This document shows, one piece after another, positions 34,978 through 43,618 of a stretch of DNA of 64,000 bases. The notes below the pieces were generated by a model. That model was not told where the DNA came from, ran no database searches, and saw only the letters and a program-made list of their open reading frames with translations. The stretch comes from Alcanivorax sp. DSM 26293 (GTDB taxonomy: Bacteria; Pseudomonadota; Gammaproteobacteria; Pseudomonadales; Alcanivoracaceae), in NCBI RefSeq assembly GCF_900107995.1, contig NZ_FNUM01000004.1, forward strand, positions 62,001 through 126,000, in the 5' to 3' direction. Made by a program: the position numbers and the translations under genes. Within the stretch, counting starts at the first letter, position 1, and each line of letters opens with the position of its first letter.

Positions 34978-35651
34978 TGGCTATGGCTCTCGAGGTAGTA
35001 GCCGATGCCACGACGGGTGGCGATAAGCCTCTCGCCATCCAGCGGTCGCAACTTGGCACGCAGGGTCTTGATATGGGTATCCACACTGCGCTCGAAACTG
35101 TCTTCATCACTGTCGCAAATATCCAGCAATTGCGACCGGGTAAAAACCTGCCCGGGATGTTTCAGCAGCGCGGAAAGGATGCGGAATTCGGAGCGGGTCA
35201 ACGTCAGCGCGGTGCCACGAAAAAAAATCTGCGCACCGGCTTCGTCCAGCTTCCACAGGTCGGTGGCGCACGCGTCCCCGTGGGGAGCAAGTCGTTTGAG
35301 AATGGCACGAATGCGGGCCACCACTTCCCGGGGGCTGAACGGTTTGGTCACATAATCGTCGCCACCCAGCTCCAGCCCGAGGATGCGATCCACTTCATCC
35401 TGACGGGCGGTGAGAAACAGCACCGGCACCTGGCTGGACTGGCGTAGTTGTTTGAGTACGTCGAAACCGTTCAGGTCCGGCAACCCCACGTCCAGCACCA
35501 CCAGATCAAACACCCGGCTGGCGAGATGCTCCAGAGCCTGTTGGCCAAGCGGCACGTGGTCCACCGCGAAATGCTCGCGCTCCAGCGCAAACATCAGCGG
35601 CTCCGCGATGCGCGGCTCATCATCCACAATCAAGATTCGGCTCACAGCCAT
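34974..35651 (-). CDS. creB: CreB response regulator
   Basis: 225 residues of OmpR/PhoB type: receiver with LIVDDEPRIAEPL, LDVGLPDLNGFDVLK (phospho-Asp) and TKPFSPREVVARI, then a winged-helix domain ending ERSVDTHIKTLRAKL and RRGIGYYL. Adjacent creC and creD identify it. It activates creD and other Cre regulon genes in enterics and pseudomonads. The gene is first of the creBC pair. Confidence 0.92.
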   Translation of the reverse strand: MAVSRILIVDDEPRIAEPLMFALEREHFAVDHVPLGQQALEHLASRVFDLVVLDVGLPDLNGFDVLKQLRQSSQVPVLFLTARQDEVDRILGLELGGDDYVTKPFSPREVVARIRAILKRLAPHGDACATDLWKLDEAGAQIFFRGTALTLTRSEFRILSALLKHPGQVFTRSQLLDICDSDEDSFERSVDTHIKTLRAKLRPLDGERLIATRRGIGYYLESHSQ

Positions 35652-35766
35652 TCCCCTGCCAAGACACTGGCATCATAACCACAGAGTCCGAACGGCCCAA
35701 GGGAGGATGTCACTGTTCACCCAACCGGCATATGGCAAGTGGGTTTCGGTGACGGCCCGCTCTTCG

Positions 35767-35778
35767 TTTACACTGTAA
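35767..35778. promoter_or_regulatory. Operator-like TTTACACTGTAA upstream of a tetR gene
   Basis: An imperfect palindrome about 30 bases before the TTG start. Two related sequences lie upstream of the nitronate monooxygenase gene, pointing to one shared regulator. Confidence 0.55.
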
Positions 35779-35808
35779 GCTCAACCCCCTGGCAGCGGAG
35801 CATCCCCC

Positions 35809-36426
35809 TTGGCGAAGAAGCCCAAAACCGACGAAGAAATTGCCGCTTTCCGCGACAGGGTCTGTGATGTGGCTACCCGGCTGTTCATTGAACGGGGGCC
35901 CCAGAATGTGACCATGCGCCAGATCGCCAGCACGCTTGGGGTCAGCCCGATGACGCCCTACCGTTATTTCCAGGACAAGGACGAAATCCTGGCTACCGTG
36001 CGCGCGGAAGCCTTCCACCGCTTTTCCGCCAGCCTGGAGCAGGCAGTGCAGCAGGCCCCGGATGCCCGAGCCAAGGCCAGGGCCGTGGGGGATGCCTACG
36101 TGGCCTTTGCCAAGACCTACCCGGCGGCCTACCAACTGATCTTTTCTTTCACGCAACCCGACGAAGAACGTTACCCTGAGTTGCGTCAAGCCAATCTCCG
36201 CGCCCAGGAGACCATGGTGGGCTATGTGCGTGAGATGATTGAGGCCGGCCTGCTGGAGGGGGACGCCCAGCTGATCGGCTACATGTTCTGGGCCACCCTG
36301 CACGGCATCGTGGTCCTGGAACTGGCCAGCGGCCTGCGCGGCATGGATGGCGACACCCTGCGCGAGAAGATCATGCGTACCCTGTATGCGGGTATGCGCG
36401 TTAACCCCCCCTCTCTGGAGCACTGA
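35809..36426 (+). CDS. TetR/AcrR family regulator (TTG start)
   Basis: 205 residues beginning at a TTG codon eight bases after GGAG; no ATG or GTG fits the N-terminus MAKKPKTDEEIAAF. The helix-turn-helix is clear (VTMRQIASTLGVSPMTPYRYFQDKDEIL). The ligand domain has AYVAFAKTYPAAYQLIFSF, of the TetR_C WHG-type group. It probably controls itself and the nitronate monooxygenase gene 94 bases downstream, as both promoters share palindromes of the form TTTACANNGTAAA. Confidence 0.87.
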   Translation: MAKKPKTDEEIAAFRDRVCDVATRLFIERGPQNVTMRQIASTLGVSPMTPYRYFQDKDEILATVRAEAFHRFSASLEQAVQQAPDARAKARAVGDAYVAFAKTYPAAYQLIFSFTQPDEERYPELRQANLRAQETMVGYVREMIEAGLLEGDAQLIGYMFWATLHGIVVLELASGLRGMDGDTLREKIMRTLYAGMRVNPPSLEH

Positions 36427-36470
36427 CCGATTCGCTCAGCCCCATGGGCAGAGAGGACTTGATCTTTAAC

Positions 36471-36498
36471 TTATACGGTGTAAATTTTACAGGGTAAA
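36471..36498. promoter_or_regulatory. Two operator-like palindromes before the nitronate monooxygenase gene
   Basis: TTATACGGTGTAAA (36471-36484) and TTTTACAGGGTAAA (36485-36498) sit side by side and resemble the site in front of the adjacent tetR gene. Confidence 0.55.
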
Positions 36499-36519
36499 TC
36501 AATTAGCGGAGAACCCATC

Positions 36520-37485
36520 ATGTCCCTGCCCTCTTCCATCGCTGATCGCCTGCGCCTGCCCGTGATGGGCTCGCCCCTGTTCATCATTTCCAACCCGGAT
36601 CTGGTGCTGGCTCAATGCAAAGCCGGCATCATCGGCTCTTTTCCTTCCCTCAATGCCCGCCCCCTGTCGCAACTGGACGAGTGGCTGCACCGCATTACCG
36701 AGGAATTGGCTGCCTGGGACCGGGATCATCCAGACCAGCCCGCCGCGCCCTTTGCCGTCAATCAGATCGTGCACCGCTCCAACGACCGGCTGGAGAAGGA
36801 TCTGGAGCTGTGCGAGAAATACAAAGTGCCGATGGTGATTACCTCGCTGGGCGCCCGCGTGGAAGTGAACCAGGCGGTTCACGGCTGGGGCGGAATGGTA
36901 ATGCACGATGTGATCAATGACCGGTTCGGTCGCAAGGCCATCGAAAAAGGCGCCGACGGCCTGATCGCCGTGGCCGCCGGTGCCGGAGGCCACGCCGGCA
37001 CCCTGTCTCCCTTTGCCCTGATTCAGGAACTGCGCACCTGGTTCGACGGCCCGCTGGCCCTGTCCGGCTCCATCGCCAATGGCCGCAGCGTGCTCGCCGC
37101 CCAGGCCATGGGCGCCGACCTGGCCTACATCGGCTCCATGTTCATCGCCACCGAAGAAGCCAACGCCGCCCAGGGCTACAAGCAGATGATTGTGGACAGC
37201 CGCGCGGAAGACATCGTCTACAGCAACCTGTTCACCGGTGTGCACGGCAATTACCTGGCGCCCTCCATCATCAACGCCGGCATGGACCCGAACAATCTTC
37301 CGGAAAGTGATCCCTCCGCCATGAACTTCGGCTCTGGTGGCAACACCGACAAGAAAGCCTGGAAGGATATCTGGGGTTGCGGTCAGGGGATTGGTGCCAT
37401 CGACGCGGTGGAAAGGACTGGCGATATGGTGGCCCGTCTCGCCGAAGAATATGCTGCGGCGAAACAGGCGCTTTTCGCCGGGTAG
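36520..37485 (+). CDS. Nitronate monooxygenase (NAD(P)H-independent flavin TIM-barrel family)
   Basis: 321 residues with the NMO fold: VMGSPLFIISNPDLVLAQCKAGIIGSFPSLNARP at the N-terminus (FMN-binding strand-loop), GADGLIAVAAGAGGHAG (phosphate-binding) and LALSGSIANGRSVLAAQAMGADLAYIGS. These proteins oxidise toxic alkyl nitronates such as propionate-3-nitronate, or act as enoyl-type flavin oxidoreductases; the precise substrate is unknown. The ATG follows GCGGAGAACC. Regulation by the upstream TetR protein is likely. Confidence 0.88.
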   Translation: MSLPSSIADRLRLPVMGSPLFIISNPDLVLAQCKAGIIGSFPSLNARPLSQLDEWLHRITEELAAWDRDHPDQPAAPFAVNQIVHRSNDRLEKDLELCEKYKVPMVITSLGARVEVNQAVHGWGGMVMHDVINDRFGRKAIEKGADGLIAVAAGAGGHAGTLSPFALIQELRTWFDGPLALSGSIANGRSVLAAQAMGADLAYIGSMFIATEEANAAQGYKQMIVDSRAEDIVYSNLFTGVHGNYLAPSIINAGMDPNNLPESDPSAMNFGSGGNTDKKAWKDIWGCGQGIGAIDAVERTGDMVARLAEEYAAAKQALFAG

Positions 37486-37501
37486 ACTCTTGCCCGAAAA
37501 C

Positions 37502-37537
37502 AAAAAGACTCGCCCGGTTTCCGGGCGAGTCTTTTTC
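37502..37537. terminator. Bidirectional terminator between convergent genes
   Basis: AGACTCGCCCGG/CCGGGCGAGTCT with a TTT loop, flanked by A-run and T-run, serves the plus-strand monooxygenase gene and possibly the minus-strand rlmI gene. Confidence 0.88.
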
Positions 37538-37605
37538 GTTTAATCAACCAGCCTGAGCGTCACGTGGCTGGCATTCATCCTGACAGGCACCGCAGAAACC
37601 ACCCG

Positions 37606-38805
37606 TTACAGACTGAAATTGATCCGGCAGAACCAGCTTTTCAGGTAGGAGGTTTCCACAATGGCCGGGTGCACCGGATGGTCCGGCCCCTGCCCCTGAT
37701 AACCGATCACCTGCACACTGCGGTCAATGTGACGAGCACTGCTGTGGATTACTTCCAGCAAACGGTCCGCCGGCATGTGCATGGAGCAGGAGGCCGAGAT
37801 CAGGTAGCCGCCCGGCTTGATCAGGCGCAGGGCCAGCTCGTTGATGGCGTGATAGCCGGCCAGGCCATTCTTGAAATCCTTTTTGCGTTTCACGAAGGCC
37901 GGCGGATCCAGCACCACAAGATCATACTTTTCGCCATCGGCGATCAGCTGCTTCATGGCGGCAAAGGCATCGCCCTGGATGCTGCCCACCTTGTCCGCCA
38001 CCCCGTTCAGCTCGGCATTGCGGTGCACATAGTCGGTGGCAGTTTCCGAGGCGTCCACACAGGTCACGGATTCGGCTCCTGCCAGTGCTGCCTGCACACC
38101 CCAGCCGCCGCAGTAGGAAAACACGTCCAGCACCCGCGCTCCCCTGGCCAATGGCGCCATGGCCTGGCGGGCACTGCGGTGATCATAGAACCAGCCTGTT
38201 TTCTGTCCTTCCGCCAACGGTGCCACAAAGTGAGCGCCGTTTTCGGTGAGCGACACTTCGTCAACCAGATCCCCTTTCAATGCCTTGGTGTAGCGCTCCA
38301 TGCCCTCGATTTCCCGGGCCGCCGCTTCGTTTTTGGCAATGATATGCGTGGGGCTGAGTACCGCATCCAGGGCACTGACAATGGTATCCAGATGCGCTTC
38401 CATGGCACCGGAACCGGTCTGCACTACCAGTACATCACCGAAACGATCCACCACCAGACCGGGCAGGCCGTCGCCTTCACCAAAGATCAACCGGTAGCTG
38501 GGTTCCTCGAACAGCGTTTCGCGCAGGGCCAGAGCCTGTTCGATGCGCTTCTTGAAGAAGCTGCGCGACAGCTCCTGCTTCACATCCCGACTGTAAAGAC
38601 GGGCAGCAATCAGTGAATGAGGACTGAGCAGGGCCCGGCCCAGCGGTTTGCCGCGGCTGTCTTCCACCACACAGGCAACGCCGGCGGGCAGATCCCGCAG
38701 CGAGGTATGGCGGGTGTCGATCTCGTTGGCATAGACCCACAGATGGCCGGCCTTGAGGCGGCGCTCTTCATTCTTGCGTAGGCGGATAACAGTGGTTTCG
38801 GTCAT
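37606..38805 (-). CDS. rlmI: 23S rRNA (cytosine-1962) methyltransferase RlmI
   Basis: 399 residues. N-terminal PUA domain (IRLRKNEERRLKAGHLWVYANEID), an EEHEE linker domain (YRLIFGEGDGLPGLVVDRFGD), and a class I SAM methyltransferase with VLDVFSYCGGWGVQAALAGA, VVLDPPAFVKRKKDF (motif IV DPPAF) and ISASCSMHM with the catalytic cysteine. This layout is diagnostic for RlmI/YccW. It methylates ribosomal RNA of the large subunit. Monocistronic. Confidence 0.92.
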   Translation of the reverse strand: MTETTVIRLRKNEERRLKAGHLWVYANEIDTRHTSLRDLPAGVACVVEDSRGKPLGRALLSPHSLIAARLYSRDVKQELSRSFFKKRIEQALALRETLFEEPSYRLIFGEGDGLPGLVVDRFGDVLVVQTGSGAMEAHLDTIVSALDAVLSPTHIIAKNEAAAREIEGMERYTKALKGDLVDEVSLTENGAHFVAPLAEGQKTGWFYDHRSARQAMAPLARGARVLDVFSYCGGWGVQAALAGAESVTCVDASETATDYVHRNAELNGVADKVGSIQGDAFAAMKQLIADGEKYDLVVLDPPAFVKRKKDFKNGLAGYHAINELALRLIKPGGYLISASCSMHMPADRLLEVIHSSARHIDRSVQVIGYQGQGPDHPVHPAIVETSYLKSWFCRINFSL

Positions 38806-38868
38806 GGTGTCGGCAGGCAGCTGGCGGAAAAGGGGGCATCATAGCACAGGGGACAAACGCCTCTGATA

Positions 38869-38960
38869 CGAGTCTCGAGGAGCGAGGAGCGAAAACCTGG
38901 CTTTCGCGGACGCAGGGCTTTGCTTTCGTGACTCGCTCTTCGTACCTCGTAACGCCTAAT
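38869..38960. repeat. Dispersed CGAGGAGCGAGGAGCGAAA repeat
   Basis: An imperfect palindrome running from ACGAGTCTCGAGGAGCGAGG to CTCGCTCTTCGTACCTCGTA; other copies lie at 25374, 33331 (partial) and 49920. Confidence 0.75.
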
Positions 38961-39006
38961 CGACCTTTCTCGCCCTGCAAACGCTCCGCGACCCTTTTTT
39001 GAAAAC

Positions 39007-39031
39007 AAAAAAAGGGCGCCCGAAGGCGCCC
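39007..39031 (-). terminator. Intrinsic terminator of glnK-amtB
   Basis: GGGCGCC-TTCG-GGCGCCC on the minus strand followed by seven T. Confidence 0.9.
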
Positions 39032-39060
39032 TGTCATTTCAAGGAAGTCGTTGTGAAGGA

Positions 39061-40320
39061 TTAACCTTTCACGAATTCCGGGTAGGCTTCCATGCCGCAG
39101 TCGGCGATGTCCATGCCTTCGTACTCGTCTTCCTCGGAAACCCGGATGCCCATGACGGCTTTCAGGATGCCCCAGACGATCAGGCTGGCCACGAATACCC
39201 AGATGAAGATGGTAGCGGCACCGATGATCTGGCCGGAGAAGGACACATCAGCGTTGGTAACCGGTACCAGCAGCAGACCCAGCAGACCCACCACACCGTG
39301 GACGGAGATAGCACCCACCGGATCGTCGATCTTCAGCTTGTCCAGAGTCAGGATGCTGAACACTACCAGCACACCACCAGCGGCACCGAACAGGGTAGCC
39401 AGCAGCGGAGTCGGGGTAGACGGCTCGGCAGTGATGGCAACCAGACCGGCAAGCGCACCGTTGAGCAGCATGGTCAGGTCAGCCTTGCCGAACAGGATGC
39501 GGCCAACGATCAGGGCAGCAACAGCACCACCAGCGGCGGCAGCGTTGGTGTTCAGGAACACCATGGCCACAGAGTGTGCGTTAGCAGCATCACCCAGCTT
39601 CAGTACGGAACCGCCATTGAAGCCGAACCAGCCCATCCACAGGATGAAGGTACCCAGGGTCGCCAGCGGCAGGTTGGCACCGGGGATAGCGTGCACTTCA
39701 CCGTTAGGACCGTACTTGCCTTTACGGGCACCCAGCAGCAGTACACCCGCCAGGGCAGCAGCAGCACCGGCCATGTGAACGATGCCGGAACCGGCGAAGT
39801 CAGAGAAGCCCAGGTCGCCCAGGTTGTACATGCCAAACACGTCGGCACCACCCCAGGTCCAGGAACCTTCCAGCGGGTAGATCACACCGGTCATGAATAC
39901 TGCAAAGACCAGGAAGGCCCACAGCTTCATGCGCTCGGCAACCGCACCGGAGACAATGGACATGGCAGTCGCCACGAACACCACCTGGAAGAAGAAGTCA
40001 GAGGCACCGGAGTAGACGGAATCACCGTCGAAACCGTTCTCCGCAGAGGCACTCAGCACACCGGCCAGATCGAAGGCTTCGATACCGTCCAGGAAGATGC
40101 CGCCGCCGTACATGATGGCGTAACCACACACCAGGTACATGATGCAGCTAATGGCAAACAGCGCCACGTTTTTGGTGAGAATTTCGGTGGTGTTTTTCGC
40201 ACGCACCAGACCGGCTTCCAGCATGGCAAAACCGGCAGCCATCCACATTACCAATGCGCCACACACCAGAAAATAAAAGGTGTCCATGGCGTACTGAAGT
40301 TCAAAAATTTGATTTTCCAC
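39061..40320 (-). CDS. amtB: Ammonium transporter AmtB
   Basis: 419 residues with eleven predicted helices. The paired pore histidines appear in GSGIVHMAG and AISVHGVVG, and the signature FAGSGIVHMAGAAAALAG is intact. No signal peptide; the N-terminus MENQIFELQYAMDTFYF is like the shorter Amt proteins. It imports ammonium, gated by the PII protein encoded 72 bases upstream in the same operon. The cytoplasmic tail ends in EEDEYEGMDIADCGMEAYPEFVKG-type acidic sequence. Confidence 0.93.
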   Translation of the reverse strand: MENQIFELQYAMDTFYFLVCGALVMWMAAGFAMLEAGLVRAKNTTEILTKNVALFAISCIMYLVCGYAIMYGGGIFLDGIEAFDLAGVLSASAENGFDGDSVYSGASDFFFQVVFVATAMSIVSGAVAERMKLWAFLVFAVFMTGVIYPLEGSWTWGGADVFGMYNLGDLGFSDFAGSGIVHMAGAAAALAGVLLLGARKGKYGPNGEVHAIPGANLPLATLGTFILWMGWFGFNGGSVLKLGDAANAHSVAMVFLNTNAAAAGGAVAALIVGRILFGKADLTMLLNGALAGLVAITAEPSTPTPLLATLFGAAGGVLVVFSILTLDKLKIDDPVGAISVHGVVGLLGLLLVPVTNADVSFSGQIIGAATIFIWVFVASLIVWGILKAVMGIRVSEEDEYEGMDIADCGMEAYPEFVKG

Positions 40321-40392
40321 AATGCAACCCTCCGAAAATGGAAGCGTGTTCTCTAAACCCTGGCATGGGTCGATTTACAACACGGTAAAACT

Positions 40393-40827
<435 letters not shown>

Positions 40828-40834
40828 CTACAAG

Positions 40835-40850
40835 TGCACGACCCATGCCA
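40835..40850 (-). promoter_or_regulatory. Sigma-54 promoter of glnK-amtB
   Basis: On the minus strand TGGCATGGGTCGTGCA has the GG and GC of the -24/-12 boxes exactly ten bases apart and matches consensus TGGCACG-N4-TTGCA at 10 of 12 positions. It lies about 105 bases upstream of the glnK ATG. Confidence 0.8.
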
Positions 40851-40927
40851 GATTTAGAAAGTCATACATTTTCAGGGAGTTACACACCGATTCCGATTCA
40901 AGGAATCGGTTCGGCGCGCCATTATAG

Positions 40928-40961
40928 CGCACCACCTTGGGGCGAGTTCCAACTTGGTGCA
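40928..40961 (-). promoter_or_regulatory. Two NtrC-like enhancer sites
   Basis: GCACC-N5-GGGGC (40929-40943) and a half-conserved GGTGCA site (40947-40961) resemble NtrC consensus TGCACC-N5-GGTGCA and sit about 80-110 bases upstream of the -24 box, the normal enhancer distance. Confidence 0.6.
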
Positions 40962-41101
40962 TCGCCTCTGCCCTGCACCGCCGGTGCCGCGCCCCCGGAC
41001 ACCGTGCTACCATCCGTCCACCAATACAAGGACCATCGCCACAGACCGCATTGCCAGCGGCCCTGGCCAACCATGGGTCCTGCCCCCGATGGAGATTCGA
41101 G

Positions 41102-41350
41102 ATGCGCGACCAACCCTTTATCGACCGCCTGATGGCCGACATCAGCGGGCGCCTGCCCACCGATCTGGGCGGCCTGCGCAGCGAGGTGGAGCGAAATGTG
41201 CGCAGCGTACTGGCAGAGGCCGTCAGCCGGCTAGACCTGATCACCCGGGAAGAGTTCGATATTCAGCAGCAGGTATTGATGCGCACCCGGGAAAAGCTGG
41301 AAGCCCTTGAGAAACAGGTGGCAGAGCTGGAGAAAAACCCGGACGCCTGA
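41102..41350 (+). CDS. ubiK: UbiK accessory factor (YqiC/BMFP family)
   Basis: 82 residues from the ATG behind GGAGATTCGAG. The sequence is short and helical: FIDRLMADISGRLPTDLGGLRSEVERNVRSVLAEAVSRLDLITREEFDIQ, then a C-terminal coiled coil with VLMRTREKLEALEKQVAELE. This is the BMFP/YqiC layout; UbiK helps the late hydroxylation steps of ubiquinone synthesis, binding UbiJ and lipid. It is divergent from glnK and followed by comM. Confidence 0.88.
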   Translation: MRDQPFIDRLMADISGRLPTDLGGLRSEVERNVRSVLAEAVSRLDLITREEFDIQQQVLMRTREKLEALEKQVAELEKNPDA

Positions 41351-41366
41351 CGCCCGGTATTTTCCC

Positions 41367-41456
41367 GTAGGAGCTATGCTTGCCCCCCAGGGGATCTACG
41401 ACATGCGAAGCTGCTCGCGATTGCCGTTGTTCGCCATGCAAGCATAGCCTCTACAG
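41367..41456. repeat. REP-like palindrome GTAGGAGCTATGCTTGC
   Basis: Arms GTAGGAGCTATGCTTGC and GCAAGCATAGCCTCTAC enclose about 55 bases. A related copy lies at 49237-49343. Confidence 0.78.
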
Positions 41457-41555
41457 AAAGTCCGATTTCCTACATCTGCCGCCGCCAACCTCGCACACGT
41501 ACCGCCACCTCCTCCCCGTACACTGCCTCGCAACCCCTGAATTCTGCGAGGAACC

Positions 41556-43043
41556 GTGACGCACGCATTGCTCTACAGCCGCGCCCCGCTCGGAATCCAG
41601 GCCCGGGAAGTGCGGGTGGAGACTCATCTGGCGCCGGGCCTGCCCGCCTTCACCATTGTCGGCATGGGCGACACCGCTGTGCGGGAAAGCCGGGACCGGG
41701 TACGCTCGGCGCTGGTCAATAGTGGTTTTGAGTTTCCCCAACGGCGCATTACCGTCAGCCTGGCCCCGGCGGATCTGCCCAAGGACGGCGGTCGTTTTGA
41801 TCTTCCCATTGCCCTGGGCATCCTGCTGGCCAGCGGTCAGCTCGGAAAGCTGGACGGCAACCAGTACGAATTCATCGGGGAACTGGCGCTGAATGGCGCC
41901 CTGAGCCAGGTCCCCGGCATGCTGCCCTGTGCCCTGGCCTGCCAACATACCGGCCGCACCCTGATTGTTCCCCGCGACAATGCCGACGAGGCGGCACTGG
42001 CCGGCGCCGTTACCGTCGCCGGTGACCGGTTGGCCCAGGTGGCCGCCCACCTGACCGGCCAGAGCCTGCTGTCACAGCACGCGCACCCCGCCCCCAAAGC
42101 CAACACGTTCCAGGGCGCCTGCCTGTCGGAAATCCGCGGCCAGGCGGCTGCCAAACGGATACTGGAAATTGCCGCCGCTGGTGGGCATTCCCTGCTGCTT
42201 AGCGGCCCTCCGGGAGCGGGCAAGAGCATGTTGGCCTCCCGCCTGCCTGGCCTGGTGCCTCCCTTGCACCCGAAACAGGCCCTGGAAGTGGCGGCCATCC
42301 ATTCGCTGAAGCAGCCGCGTCCGGCCGACCAGTTTCATCAACGCCCCTACCGGGCCCCTCACCACACCGCATCCGCCACGGCCCTGGTGGGCGGGGGCAG
42401 CCACCCGCGGCCCGGGGAGATTTCCCTGGCACACCACGGCATCCTGTTTCTTGATGAATTGCCGGAATTTGATCGACGGGTGCTGGAGGTATTACGGGAA
42501 CCGCTGGAAACCGGCGAGGTGAGTATCGCCCGTGCCGCCCAACAACTGACCTTCCCCGCCCGCTTTCAATTGATCGCCGCCATGAACCCCTGCCCCTGCG
42601 GGTATCTGGGTGACCCGGAAAAGGGCTGTGGCTATCGGTGCGACAAGGCAAAGCGTTACCAGAACAAACTGTCCGGTCCGTTACTGGACCGCATTGACCT
42701 GCATCTGGACGTGCCCGCCGTGGAAGCAAAGGAGCTGCTGGGGGACCGGCAGGGAGAAACCAGCGACATGGTTCGCGCCCGGGTCCGCGACGCCTGGCAA
42801 CGGCAATGGCGACGTCAGCAACGCCTGAACCGGGAACTGGGCAGCGATGACCTGGACCCGTTGCTGCGCCCCCACCGGGACTGGCTGGCCAATGTCATGA
42901 CCCGCATGGGCTTGTCTGCCCGGGCCCTGCATCGCAGTGCCCGGGTGGCGCGCACCATCGCCGATCTGGCCGGCACCGACACCGTCGACCGGGATCACCT
43001 GCGCGAAGCCCTCAGCTACCGGCAATCCGTCGCCGACACCTAA
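41556..43043 (+). CDS. comM: ComM/YifB family Mg-chelatase-like AAA+ ATPase
   Basis: 495 residues from a GTG preceded by GCGAGGAACC. N-terminal Lon-like domain (VETHLAPGLPAFTIVGMGDTAVRESRDRVRSAL), Walker A GPPGAGKSM, Walker B LDELPEF, and a C-terminal Mg-chelatase domain with a MNPCPCGYLGDPEKGC cysteine cluster. ComM is a hexameric helicase that promotes branch migration in natural transformation and recombination. The gene stands alone, flanked by repeats. Confidence 0.9.
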   Translation: MTHALLYSRAPLGIQAREVRVETHLAPGLPAFTIVGMGDTAVRESRDRVRSALVNSGFEFPQRRITVSLAPADLPKDGGRFDLPIALGILLASGQLGKLDGNQYEFIGELALNGALSQVPGMLPCALACQHTGRTLIVPRDNADEAALAGAVTVAGDRLAQVAAHLTGQSLLSQHAHPAPKANTFQGACLSEIRGQAAAKRILEIAAAGGHSLLLSGPPGAGKSMLASRLPGLVPPLHPKQALEVAAIHSLKQPRPADQFHQRPYRAPHHTASATALVGGGSHPRPGEISLAHHGILFLDELPEFDRRVLEVLREPLETGEVSIARAAQQLTFPARFQLIAAMNPCPCGYLGDPEKGCGYRCDKAKRYQNKLSGPLLDRIDLHLDVPAVEAKELLGDRQGETSDMVRARVRDAWQRQWRRQQRLNRELGSDDLDPLLRPHRDWLANVMTRMGLSARALHRSARVARTIADLAGTDTVDRDHLREALSYRQSVADT

Positions 43044-43071
43044 TGAGCCGACTCCGGCTCCTGACGCCGGG

Positions 43072-43185
43072 TCAGCCGGCGATCAGGATCGCCACCAGCA
43101 CGGCCAGCAATGACAGGGGCACGATGATAAGCACCCCCCTAAAAAGCCTCTCCAGATAAAGCTGTCTAGTGTATTGATCCAGCAT
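43072..43185 (-). CDS. Candidate 37-residue single-helix membrane protein
   Basis: A short frame from ATG at 43185 to TGA at 43072. The N-terminus MLDQYTRQLYLERLFRG is amphipathic and basic; residues 18-37 (VLIIVPLSLLAVLVAILIAG) are wholly hydrophobic, as in small bitopic inner-membrane proteins. A GGGGA sequence lies eight bases before the ATG. It converges with comM. No homologue is recalled; evidence is composition only. Confidence 0.4.
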   Translation of the reverse strand: MLDQYTRQLYLERLFRGVLIIVPLSLLAVLVAILIAG

Positions 43186-43618
43186 GATGCATTTCCCCAC
43201 AACCCGTTAAATGGCAACCACGCAACTTCCCCCACAGGAGTGCGCCTTTTTTATTGTTAACGACGGCCGCCCAGTCCATGGGACCGGTTGCGACTTTGCC
43301 CGTTTCTGGCCGCCGAGACCGACCAAAATCCGTGACACACATCACGTCAATTTTTTGCAGGCTATCACAACTATGAAAAAACAAGCACCATCAAATTTGA
43401 CATTTGTGATCCGCCCGGCGGGCAAGTATCGGGTAAGCTCCAGTCAAACCTAACGGCGTCAGACACAACAAACCGCCAGGAGAGATTGGAGGGGGAAGCT
43501 ACAACTGACGGAGCACCGAACAGGGCTACCTGCTCAAGGTAAACCCGCCCTGCCGCCTAACACGCCAAGGGGAAGGGCGTGCAGCGACAGGGGAAGAGGA
43601 AGGGTTAGCTGGCAACCA
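43186..43618. other. Intergenic region, about 430 bases
   Basis: Contains the likely promoter of the small membrane frame. A purine-rich stretch (43478-43500) and CACATCACGTCA (about 43337) are visible, but no convincing gene, RNA or terminator was found. Confidence 0.45.

Noticed and set aside
43211-43453. 80-codon plus-strand frame between comM and the acyl-CoA dehydrogenase
   Set aside because: No ribosome binding site, no hydrophobic or domain pattern, and odd composition.
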